Part shown: one piece after another, positions 47,447 to 59,317 of the stretch
How positions within the stretch are numbered: position 1 is the stretch's first letter
Layout: every line of letters starts with the position of its first letter
Assembly: GCA_035610365.1 (NCBI GenBank)
Contig: CM069432.1
Coordinates: 84,014,520-84,078,519, forward strand
Direction of reading: 5' to 3'
Length of the DNA stretch: 64,000 bases
From: Aquatica leii
Taxonomy: Eukaryota > Arthropoda > Insecta > Coleoptera > Lampyridae
Made by a program: the position numbers and the translations under genes
The notes under the pieces: generated by a model
Databases searched by the model: none
Told to the model about the DNA's origin: nothing
Seen by the model: only the letters and a program-made list of their open reading frames with translations

Positions 47447-49458
47447 AACAACAAGAAATGTTCACATTTGACACTGACTTTCATATTTACGTAGGCAACA
47501 AATTTATAAAAATTTTAATGTCTTTTTATGTAATCTTCAGAATTATTCTTTAAGTGATTTTTATACTTTTTCTTGTGATCTTTATTAAACACTATTTCTT
47601 CTTTCTAGAGCTTTTTTAGAACAGATTTTGTTCTCCATCTTGCTATTTTATGAATGGAAAACTTCTGTTTATATGCTTTATAATAATTAATGTTTTCACC
47701 GTTTATTACTTAAAATATTGTCCATGTCTCCTTTTTTTGTTATTCTTTTCACTAGTCTCGGATAAATACAATCAAATAAGTATAATGTTTACAATAACTA
47801 TTTTGACAAATGCCAAAAGTGTAAAAATATTATCTTTCTTGTATTTTCCAGTACTTTTGTGAAGCATTGTAACTTGCAACGACATGGAGGCTTTACGATT
47901 TTTGTTTAATATTCTTTTTTTTCCTGTGTACTAACAGACAAAACTGGTGTGGTCACCACAGGATTTTCCTATAAGGAATTTCTACATATTTTTTATTTTC
48001 AAATGTGCGCTTTGATATTGTTTTTCTCTTTAATAAATAAACACCCAAAAATTTTTTGTCAAAAATACATAAACTAAACTAAACTAAAAACGTAAATATG
48101 GTATTAAACAAGTTATTAATGGATAGATAACCAAAAGATAAAAAAAAAATTATTTTTAACATCTCTCTCGCGACATCAGAGTCATCAACAAACCCTACAA
48201 AACAATTTAAAGTAATATTTTGTTTCGTTTTAAAATGATTTTCTGTTAAAATGCCATATTGGTATAAAAGTAAACAAGCTTTACATGCAAATAAAAACAG
48301 TCAACATTACTTAACAGACTACACTCATATTATATATTACTGCTTACTGATCACGTAATCTACGCGATTTTAGCCAAATTTACGGACTTAATACCACCAT
48401 TATGTACTTAACAGATTGCTCGCTGTAAAATTTTAATTTTAGTTATCATGTCACTTACCAAGTTTTCTTTACGTCTTCAATTTTTAATAGTCACAAATTA
48501 TTAATCTTACCAATAATGAGTAATATTGTTTTGTAGGCCATAGCTTTACTCTAAGCTACATCAGCCATAGCGTGACTTTGAATAGTACAATAATTTGAAA
48601 ATACAACTAATATCTAAATTGAATACCTTGTATTAGTATTTCATTATTGTTATCTCAAATTTATTGTTTTAATTCATACTGAGTAATTACTTTGTAGACC
48701 AATCATTTTGCTGTAAGTTGCGTTAGCGTAACTTGGATTAGAAAAATTATATCGATATATGCTGCTTATGTAACAACTATGCTTATATATTTTAGAACTC
48801 ACCAATATTATCGAATTAATAATAGCAGTGGTATTTAATGATATACTGGGTGTGTAAAAAGTCTAAAAACATGTAATTATCTTGGCAACCGTTGTATTAA
48901 TTTAAATCCAGTATAAAAAAATATTTAAAACATTAAAAATATTTAAAAAGCGGTGTTACGTGGTTTTTCTTGTAGCTTTAAGGCCGTTCGATACTTTTGT
49001 TGGTATATGCTAAATTAATGCATTTTTTCTACAGTCAAAACAGGGTTACGGTACAAGTTATGAACTTCAAATTTAATAGGGTAACCTATTACCTAATTAT
49101 GAAGAACCTGTCGATTTCACATTTTCGAAAAAATAATTATGAATCAAGGTTATGATCCTTTTAATATTAAAAGATTTGTTTATAACTTAATAATTGATTA
49201 TTTCTATAAAATTGCAAAATTTTAATACGACAGGTTGCAGATATTTATATGAGGCACATAAAATTTGCTTAAGACCCTAATATAAATAATTATTAATTAA
49301 GTTTTGACTGTAGTAATTTAAAGTTTCACGCCTCTTAACTGTGCACACCTACCATGTATTGTGTAAATTTTAAGTCGGTATAATCTCTTTAGAAGCTATA
49401 ACCAATAAGAAAAAAGAAAAGAAACAAACGAATGTAGTTACGCCTTTCATTTTCAGAT
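47447..49458. other. Gene-free AT-rich stretch with loose internal repeats
   Basis: Segments near 48510-48600 and 48675-48760 share TGAGTAAT, TTTGTAG-CCA and GCGT-ACTT blocks at ~165-bp spacing, a weak tandem pattern. No coding frame recognised. Confidence 0.35.
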
Positions 49459-49860
49459 TTAAGGGTTGTATTTAGTCAAATAAAATCTTAGTTTTGAAAT
49501 TTAATAAGCGCCTGTAGTATCTGCAAACCTCATGACACCAACTACCTGGCTCACTGCAGGGGTGCATGTAAACCATAAACCAGCAATTACCATTTGTAAT
49601 ATGATAGACATCTAAATCCCTTTCTTAAACAAACCAAACTTAAGTTTATTTACTTATTCTTATTCAAAAGGCTACAATTTTTTTTTACATAAGTCATTGA
49701 TTAATAATTCTATTAATATTAAATTGCTGTGATTGTTTACACGGAAAAAATGTTTTTGGAAGAAACAAACAATATATTTTTAAATTAGTTACCAATAATG
49801 TTTAAGTATTAAAGATATTTTTAGAGTAATAAGTTGTATTTATTTAGAACCATTTAAATG

Positions 49861-49893
49861 CAAGCTTTCGAACTTGGTCAAGTTCTTCGTCAG
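49861..49893 (-). ncRNA. Hammerhead ribozyme-like core on the minus strand
   Basis: Read on the minus strand: CTGACGA (49887-49893), stem II GAACTT (49880-49885 as AAGTTC on the plus strand) with AAGTTC (49870-49875) around GACC, then GAAAGC. CUGANGA-stem II-GAAA is the hammerhead core, with a perfect 6-bp stem II. Stems I and III are not resolved. It is probably a fragment of a Penelope-like terminus. Confidence 0.55.
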
Positions 49894-50478
49894 GCAAAAT
49901 TAAATTTAAAAAAATTAATGTATTTTATCATTAATTGTTTTGTTTTTGTTTTATACGAAATATAGATTATAATAACAAATTATAATTAATCATTTAATGG
50001 ATATTTTACAAAGTTAGAGCTAATACTAATAGGATGTTGAACAACAATAAAAGGTATTCTTATTCTTTTAATTTCTTTATTGTCGTTTTGAGATATTGAT
50101 GATTAAATAAATGTCTGGTAATTATTATAGAGCTACAGAGGTGCATGTAACTTAGCTACTTGATAAACACATCTAACATTTGCAATATTGTCAATCCTTT
50201 GAAACAATGAACCAATGTAAGTTTATTTATAAATTGTTATTAAAAACGTTCTGCAATTATTGTAAACGTAAAATGTCATTATTATTTTTTTAAGATTAAT
50301 TTTTGATTATTTAAATCCTATTTATTGGTTGAATCTAATTATAGATACATTCCAGTCTAATATAAATAACAACTTTATTCTACAAATTACTTACATACAT
50401 CTCATTTAAACAGTAATTACCAAACATAATACGAAGTGATATTATCTGTGTTTAGTTGTTCATTCTTAGTTTTCGAGA

Positions 50479-52690
50479 ATGTGTCGTACAGAGTTTGCAA
50501 ATTCGAAATACTTGCGGTTGACTAAAACAAGACGTAGTATGAAAGAACAAATGTGTGCAGCAAAAGATAGGGTGCGCACAGTTAGTGCACCATGTGTATC
50601 ACGTGTACATGATGAAGAAATTGAAGTGAAATCGGCCATTTTCTTCTACTGAAGAAAATTTAATGGATAACGACATAAACTTTTACGTTGAGGAAGAAAT
50701 ATTTTCATCTGAAAATGAATATTATTTTGAAAATTTCAATGGTTCCAAAAATTTTAATGAAAACCGAACTGACTTTTCTGCGGTTTTAGATATTCCTAGT
50801 CCATCAAGTGCTACTTATGCCGTTTACCAAGATGAAGTTTGTCAAATTTATAATCGAGCAGCAATTGACGCGATGAATAAAGCCGCCAAAGAAGAAACGA
50901 AACTAGCATTAGAACTAATAGAATTAGACGACCAAGGGTGTCCAAACATTGCAGTTGTAACAGACGGAGCGTGGAGCAAACAGTCGTATCGCACTAATTA
51001 CAACGCCTTGTGAGGTGTTGCGTGTATAGTTGGACTACGGACAAAGAAGGGGCTCTATATGGCCGTTAAAAATAAGTTTTGTTTGGTGTGTGCACGAAAG
51101 GATTTGTACAAAAATAATCAATGTCCAGAGCACACCTGTTATGGAAATTAGACCGGTCCATCAACTGGAATGGAGGCAGTCATTTTAGTAAAGGATTTCC
51201 AAAAAACAATAGAGATGTATGAAATATGTAAAATTAGTGGGTGACGGCGATAGCAGCGTGCATCAAAAACTTGTGGAGTCGATGCCCTATGGTACTTCTA
51301 CTGTAATACAAAAAAATGAATGCGAATACCGTATTTTGCGTAATTACATAAATAAACTACGAGAAGTCAAAAAACCAGAAACGAATTAAAAGACATTATC
51401 TCAGAAATATATTCTCAGGCTTCGTAGTAAAGTTACTAAAGTCATTCAATTTAGAAAAATCCAAGATGTGACTACAGATATAAAAATTAAAGAACTAGAA
51501 CTTGATGTTTTTAATGCACCGAAACATATTTTTTGTGATCATACGGGGTTATTTTTGTACCGGTGCTAAAACCAAAAACAATATTATTCCACATTTTTAA
51601 AAAAACCGGTTTATTTAAGGAAATAATGACTGCAGTATGTCGTGTATCTTACGATTCCAAGAGTTTGATACATGATGTTACCAACAGTTCCGCAGCACTT
51701 TAAAATTCCCACGTTGCGAAATTTGTTGGTGGTAAACGTGTGAATTTTGCTTTTCACCGTAGTTATCAAATTAGGAGTAAAACTGCTGTAGCGCATAATG
51801 AATTAGGTACACTCCACAAAATCGTGAAAACTACAGCCAATAGTACGTACGTAAGTAGTAGTTATTTTGCGAAAAACAAAAGCGTAAAATTGATTTGCAA
51901 TCAAAAAGCAATACGTTACCGTACTAAGTACTCTGGAATCGCAGATGCTGATTATAAACCGGATGCAGCTGAACCAACGCCGGATATGCTAGAGAAATAA
52001 TTAAACGAAGCAGCGCAGAAATTTGTACAGAAATTGTTTTAGAAGCGGTAAGAAATTTTGAATAAAAATATTGGTCAACACCGAAGCAGTCGGTGGTACG
52101 AAGAGCGGTGGAAAATATTGACAGCGTCAAATTTTGACCGCATTTGTAAATTGTGCAGAGCAACTTCGTATGCAAATGTTATAAAAAATGTATTATACCA
52201 ACAGTTTACAGAAAGTGCTGCTAAAAGATATGGGAAAAAAATGAGCATTGAGCCATAGACGATTTTCAAGAGGTTAATCCTTGGGGTTTATTTGTGGATA
52301 AAATTCACCCATGTTTGGCAGCATCTCCAGACGAAGTAGTAGATGAAAATGCGATTGTAGAAATCAAATGCCCATACGGTGCAAAAATGTACACTCCGAT
52401 GGAAGCCGTTATAAAGAATAAAATCAAATTTTGTAGAGTAGAGGAAATCGAATTAAAATTAAAACAAAATGACAGCTACATGTACCAAATCTAAGGGCAA
52501 TTAAATATCGTAAGAAAAGACATTTGCTATTTTGTTGTTTGGATTCCTACTGGTATTTCTGTAGAAAAGATTAAAATCGATACTTTGTCTTGGGAGAAAA
52601 AAAATGCTTTCGAAGCTTGAACAATTTTATTATATAGTATTGTTACCCGAAATTTTGGTTTCAAGACAATCACGACAGCTACCTATTCGA
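50479..52690 (+). pseudogene. Mutator-like domain plus YqaJ-type nuclease gene, decayed
   Basis: Pieces of one long gene read across several frames. A basic start MCRTEFANSKYLRL begins at 50479. An acidic segment from 50663 leads to NIAVVTDGAWSKQSYRTNYN (~50945-51010). Then come GVACIVGLRTKKGLYMAV, a CLVCARKD...CPEHTCY cysteine cluster (~51090-51140) and LVGDGDSSVHQKLVES (~51235-51280). This series matches the Mutator-like transposase domain found in arthropod proteins. A FVGGKRVNFAFHRSYQIRSK block (~51720-51780) ends that part. The C-terminal half is YqaJ-like: SRWYEERWKILTASNFDRIC (~52085), YQQFTESAAKRYGK, then AASPDEVVDENAIVEIKCP (~52320-52375) with the D...E-x-K nuclease residues. GQLNIVRKDICYFVVW follows. 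At least six shifts or stops break it. Confidence 0.85.
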
Positions 52691-52699
52691 GAGACATTT

Positions 52700-53583
52700 T
52701 TAAATTAATGTATGTGGAAAAAACTGTATCTTCTGAAATTCAATGTCAAGGATGTACATCTGTAAAGTTGTTACTTTTTCCACTTTTTTAAATTAATTTA
52801 TATGCATAGAAAATAATATACAGACTGACTTATTATTATTTATACATAGTTGATTATTATTAGTTATGTTTATTTGTAAGATTGTTTATTTATGCGTTGA
52901 CAACAGTATGTTGGTACCTATTTTGGACTGATGTATTTATTGTTTTAAATTTTTCTCGTCACTATTAACACTGTTAGCTAATATGTCGTAAATAAATATC
53001 TTTAGGCAATTTTATTTTTATTCGTTATGAATGAATTTCAATATTCTAATCAAATTGATTACGTACTTGGTGTATTATTAGATTGATTTTAATAAATAAA
53101 TGCGTTAGCAAATTAAGTAGGTTTCTACCTGCAGTTTACAAACAGTTATAATCCTTTTGTTAGTAATCCGATTGTTTAACAACGGGTGGTCGCCGGCACA
53201 GGTCCCTGGTTAATGGGTTGCCTATATTTGTACGATATTTTAACAAAATTAATAGAACATTTTTTAATCGCTAACTCAATTAATTCGTCACCATGTAGAA
53301 TGTAAAGATACATCGATGCATGTAGGTCAGTAAAATACATGTATGTAACGGGGTAAAAGAATAAAAACTTATAAAAATAAATTCCGTTGGCAGTATCAAT
53401 TAAAACTTATGTTTTATTTGTAACGTGATATTATTAATATTTATTAAAAAAAAATTTTTGCGATTTAGCCCGTTGGAGAAAAGATTGTTTTAAATAATAC
53501 TTAAATTACTTTTTTAATCATACTGCTAAAAAGTGAGATATCTTGATTAGCGTTTCACTATTCTACGGTGCAAGACGTCCTAA
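52700..53583. other. 3' flank of the Mutator-like/YqaJ pseudogene
   Basis: No further coding is recognised apart from a possible short C-terminal tail to ~52690. It ends at the inverted end of the TTAA-type element. Confidence 0.4.
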
Positions 53584-53600
53584 CTAAATACAACCCTTAA

Positions 53601-56600
53601 CCACTTATTTTAAAGACGACAAATTCGTTACTGTTAAGAGTCGACGATTCCGAGAAAAGTAATGTTTTATTGAATAAATTTTCAGAACGTAGCTTAAGAT
53701 AGTGCTTTATTTTAAGAATTCAGAAGTTTATAATATTAAAATAAAGTTTGAGTATCTCATCGTTGTTTTGTGTCATCGTTTTAGATTTTTGAAAAGCAAT
53801 CCATAACATTTAACTAATATTTTTTTTAAACTTTCTTATTATGAAAAATATACAATTTTTGAAGTAATCATTTTTTATATTTTTTTAAGTGAGCTAAAAA
53901 ATTAAGCAATTATTAAAATAATTCTGCTTTTGATAAATTAGCATTAGCTTACTAGACTAGAGATATTTTTTCAAAATTTAGCTGTAACTGTACATTGTTA
54001 TTATTCTTTGTTCGTTTCCATTTTTATAATAACAAGAAATCTACTTACACTACACAACAATTGGTACGTAGTAATTTGTACGTTTTCACCTCTATAACAA
54101 TTTATAAGTTACTATTTTTAAATAGTACATTTACACTGAGATGGTTCCGCTATCATATTTCGTTTATGAGGTACGTAGTATCTTTTGTCTTATCTATTCA
54201 TGTAATGGTTGTTCTATTAGCGGTAATAGTTTTGTCTGTTGATACAGAGTTATCCATAAAATACCATAAACGCTAAGACAAAACACAAAAAAAAATACTT
54301 AAAAAATACCTTATTTTTATAAATCAAAATTATATTTATAATAACACACATTCATTGAAAAATTTTAAGTAATACATGTTTAAACTAAACAGAGGGTACC
54401 TATTAAATAACACAAATTTTATCTCCAGCTGTTGCGTAGGTGTTTACTCGCTAAAATATATAAATCTACAAACTAATGCAGTTTTTTGTCCCGCGGGTTC
54501 TTTACAGAGTTTTTTGCTGTTCATAAACCACTTTGAAATACATTGATCTAGAATCTAAATCATTTGCCATGTTTTTTGATTTTAGATAGACTTCCTGCTT
54601 ACCAAATTGAAATTTACTGTCTGTTACATAAAATAATTAACAAAAAATAAATGATTTTAGTGAAAGTGATGAACCTAATAATAAATTTTTAACATTTGGC
54701 ATCAGTTTAGTTAGGTTTAATCTTAAATCTCTTCGATTAAGGATATCTATTTTGTTTAATTATTCTTTTTTTTTGAGAAGATTGACGCGTCAAAACCTCT
54801 TTTACTTTTTATAATACATGATAAGTAACAGGTATGTGTTTTCGAAGTCAGAATCGCTGACATCCAATTCTAAACTGTACTTCCGATTAGTTTCTTGTGT
54901 AACACAATTTTTTTTTTAAATTTCACTATTTGAATTGATTATGCACTGTACCAAAGTCAAAACATTCTCAAACATAGTTTTAAGGTCTAAATATACGCCA
55001 TTCAAATGTTGAACATAGATTGAAACGTCGTCTTTCTGGCAGTTTGTCACAAGTTTTGTTTTAACATAAACTTTTTAATAGCAAGTTACTTTAGTGTGAA
55101 CAAGTAATTGATTAATAGTTTTCGTCATTTCACACTACTGCACGAATCACCGCATATCTAACGCGTTGTTTATTGCATTAATGACTAATTAAAAATTTTA
55201 GCCCCTAAGTGCTGTCGATAAACGACACAATGTACTATTACCGTTCTATTACATTTCTTTAGTCAACGCTATTACCCTGAGTTCAATTCGTTTTAAATAG
55301 ATTATAAATCTACAATAGCGCCCAACTATAGCAAATGTTTCATTTGTAGCTACTGATGTTATATATTTCATAAAGAGATGACTTTTTTATGAAAACATTT
55401 TTAGTATCAGTTGTCGACGTTCATGCAAAGAACAATTCTTTGTAGATTTGTTGATTCATATTAAAACAAACAAATGCCAATAACAACACTTTATTACCAA
55501 GTGAAGTCGACTCACCCAGTTGGTTAAAAAAACGAGTCATTTGCAAATAATTGATCCTCTGATGCAGATTTGTGTAAACAGTTTTTAAAGCTTATTTAAC
55601 GGCTGACCAAATTAACTTTTCTCTGATAGTATGTACTTTTCCAGATGTTGCAGAATATTATAAAAGTTTCAAAACTTATTATTAGTTCTTAGTAACGTGG
55701 AAATGAACATTTTGTTCATCGTGGGCCTTTTGTGAAATTTATTGTTGAGTGTTTAAAAGTATTTCAAAATTTAACATGTTGCATCTGACATCTTCTCAGA
55801 TAAGTTTGTTTGCTTAAAACTAGATTTCGTAAAATTCAACACTGTACTATTTACGTTTCTTTTTAGATTTGGACATGTTTAGTATCAGTTTTCCGTGAAA
55901 AAAATTAATCTATTTAAACAAAACAGTAATGATAAAAAACATTCCGGGGTGATTAAAATAATCCCTAAGATTGGATTCGGTACTGTAATTCGTTGTTAAA
56001 AATAGAGAATTGTTATAATACCGATTGCTAAATTAAAACAAATATATTGAAAATTAGGCGTATAATTGTGCATGATTTACATACAAATTTTTTTACAAAA
56101 GTGACGTACACACCAATTGTAAGAGATTGAAAAAATAGATTTTAGTAGCAGTAGTCGTGGGTTAAGATAGTAGTAACCACAGTAGAGTGGTAAGTTTGTG
56201 TCCTGTGCCATTTTATCTTGCAAGTAGAAAATTAGGTATAAAGAAAAAGAAAAAAACCGTTAAATTTGCAACACAAACTGCGTATTGAAAAAAGAGCATG
56301 TAGTGGCAAATATATCTCAAAATTTATTTCAATCACAAACTCAGAATAGAGAGACAAAAAAGAAAACGCGTATATCTACTGTACAGCCCGCGTAGGTGAC
56401 GTCTGGTACTGGAGTTATATATAAAGTTGTTTCAAAACAATATAAATACTTCCAACATTTTTTACTTTTTGACGCAATTATTATTAACTCAAAGTTACAT
56501 CTATTTTACATTTTACTAGTATATCAAATACTTAAAATTGAACCTAACAAAAATTAAAAGTTCTTTAACATTGATTTACTATTTGTTTTGAGGTTAAACA

Positions 56601-59317
56601 ATTGGTTCATGCACCGCAAAAAAAATTGTCTTATACACTTAACAAGTTAGGACTAACGGGTTTCTTTCTCTAATTGAACTAATTCAAGCTTTTTACCACA
56701 CTCTTGTTACTTTACGTAAAGGTCGAATAAAAAATAAAGACGTAATTTTACGTTCTATGAACGTAGTTTGCATTTGTTATAAAACAATCATTATAAAGAT
56801 CCTCTGTCAAGCTTTTAATCGTTCTCTAATTAATTGTTCTCACTGTCTTTTGCGACAAGAAGATTAACTAGAAAAATTTGAAATTTTTACAAACACGACG
56901 TTAAGTGAGAAGTTGCTTATCATTTATACTCTTAGATCTTAATAATAAATCACACTTAAATTTCACATTGTTTAATAACGTATTACAAAATCTAGCTATC
57001 ATTGCTTTACAAATTCTTTTTTCATAAATTTTAATTCGACATTTTCAAATTTAGTGTATATTATTGTTATTTTTTGTTTTCATATATGCATAAACTTAAA
57101 GCAATAAAGCAAAAACTGTATTAAACTATATCAAGCAAATTAGAAATTTTTTTTGACATTTAGTTTTACTTAATGGAAAAACTGTTAATGAAATTGTCTA
57201 GAAGAAGTATTAACGGTTTTTTTTTGTTTTAGGATTTAATGTTATTGTAATTTTGTTTATTTATTTATTATATTGGTTATTTTTATATTTGTCAAATGGA
57301 ATTAATTAGGATTAAAAGTAAAATAAATATTTGAATAGATTAAAACAGATAAATTTTGTTTTAATCTATTCAAATATTTGTTCTACCTAATAATTACTGC
57401 AATATTTAAAAAAAATATTTTAACATATTTTAGTGTTTTTTTAATTTTTTACATAAAAAAAATGTAGTTTGAAAACAAATCAGTTGTTCAAATTTGTACT
57501 CGAGTTTGCGCAACATTTAATTTTAACAATTTCACCCTGGATATACTTTAAATATTGAATTTTGAACTCTAAATACAAAGATCTAAAACGAAAAATCGTT
57601 TAAATGTTCACATTAACTTAAACAACTTGAATTTTTTTAAACTAAGTTTTAAGTTATGAGACGGGTACAAACCTACTTTAACTTCTTAAGTTATGATCGA
57701 GGTCTATTATATTTCTTAGTTTCAAAACTCACTTGTATTTGTATCTAGCAGTTTATATTTTTGACTTAGGAAACAAATGAACGTATTTGTATCTCAAATT
57801 CTTAAATATTGTACGATTGTACTAATCGTCATAAAACCGTTTTGTTAAAACCAAATATTTATTGTATAATTAGAATTGTTTAAAAATCGATTAAACAAGA
57901 TTTAATTATTTTAAAACCGTGGAATCGTTTTAAAATTGTTTTAGTAAAAACAAATAATTTGTGTTTAGTCAGCATTAGTCGTTACTATCCTTTTGATTAG
58001 TGTGGTCAACGCTTCCGCGGCAAGTTGATATTTTTTTCACTTGTTTGGTTGTCATTTAATAATTGATGCTGTGTGTACAATTACAAAATGGAACAATAAA
58101 CGGTAAGTCAAAACAGTTTATTACAATCTATAAATGTAGCCAATATTATCATCATTTCTGTTCTTTATATATCATGTTTTAATTTTTACCAAAAAAATGC
58201 AAATGAACACACATGGTCGATTATTGCGTAAATCTAATGATATTTTGTGATTATTTAAGGTTCCAGAGTTATTAATTACAGTTCATTTCTTTGTTTTCTA
58301 TACTATTATGTAAAAAGTTAGAGGTATTCACAGTGTTTTTATAAATTTCTTCTGATTGCTAAAGTGATATTTATATTAAGTTAATGTTTTTTTAATTCAA
58401 AAATGATTAATTTGAAAATTAATGATTAATTTTGTGTAATTTATTGATTTGTATGTATTATAAATGAAATACAGTTGACATAAGCAAACAAGTGACGCAA
58501 AGGGGCGTGATTGAGGGCGCTTTAATTTTGACAGTACATTCAAAGTAAAAAGTATTTCGGCGGCAATTTTAAATAATTAAAATTACGTAATATGCATTAT
58601 AAGAAGTTTCTATTTAAATACCACTGCTCAGTAATTTCAGATATAAGAATTTATGTTACTTACCTATTATTTTACACAATCTATAAGAATGAAATCACAT
58701 TTTGAGATTGCTTAAACCTACTATTTGGAGTAACAAAACATTAATCATGCTGCTTTCGACTTCCTAAAGAATCTGAAGACATAAATAGAAATTTAGCGAT
58801 TCTTGCATTCCCAGTTTTTTAAAAATTAGTAACAACAGACTTAAAACATACTTAATAATGAAGTTTTCGTGTTTTTATTTATTTTGATATTAATTTCATT
58901 GTAGTATTACAAAAACAGTTGATCCTTATATACAGTGCTACAAAACTTGAACAATTTGCTTAGTTATACTTAAAAAAAAATACGAGATTTTACCAATAAT
59001 TATAAGACAATTATGTATTACGTTAAAACAGAACATAGATGTTATTAGAAAAACAATAAATTCTTAGGCAGTAATTATCCCGACACAAAACTTTGGCAGT
59101 TGCCTACGTTATACTCACCAATATTACATATTTAAAATATTAACAGTATTATACCGAAATTAAGCATTGGATTATAATAAATAACAAGATAAATGTTATG
59201 TTAATATCAATTAATTGTTACAGTTTAACTATTCTACTGCAAGACTATGCGATTTTGCTCTTTGACCACCTCAAAAATATTTATGTATTCAAACATTAAA
59301 ACCTAATTAAATAAAGG
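53601..59317. other. Gene-free AT-rich stretch
   Basis: The frame at 53995-54276 has no recognisable domain and is likely chance. A perfect 23-bp hairpin lies at 57325-57379 (separate entry). 58490-58580 is slightly G+C-richer without a recognisable feature. Confidence 0.4.
57325..57379. repeat. Perfect 23-bp inverted repeat, 9-nt loop
   Basis: The arms 57325-57347 and 57357-57379 are exact complements (outer AAATATTTGAATAGATT) around a 9-base spacer. It is too short for a full MITE; cruciform or hairpin RNA potential only. Confidence 0.8.

Larger units (their letters stand above)
49459..53600. mobile_element. Candidate TTAA-type DNA element enclosing a Mutator-like/YqaJ gene
   Basis: TTAA (49459-49462) followed by GGGTTGTATTTAG (49463-49475) is mirrored by CTAAATACAACCC (53584-53596) followed by TTAA (53597-53600). 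This is a 13-14 bp terminal inverted repeat with TTAA duplications, as in piggyBac, Kolobok and Sola3-like elements. The 4.1 kb between holds a decayed gene with a Mutator-like domain and a YqaJ nuclease domain. No classical TTAA-type transposase is seen inside. Whether the gene belongs to the element or was captured is inference. Confidence 0.5.

Noticed and set aside
53995-54276. 93-codon hydrophobic frame
   Set aside because: AT-driven composition, no domain, no splice or promoter context.
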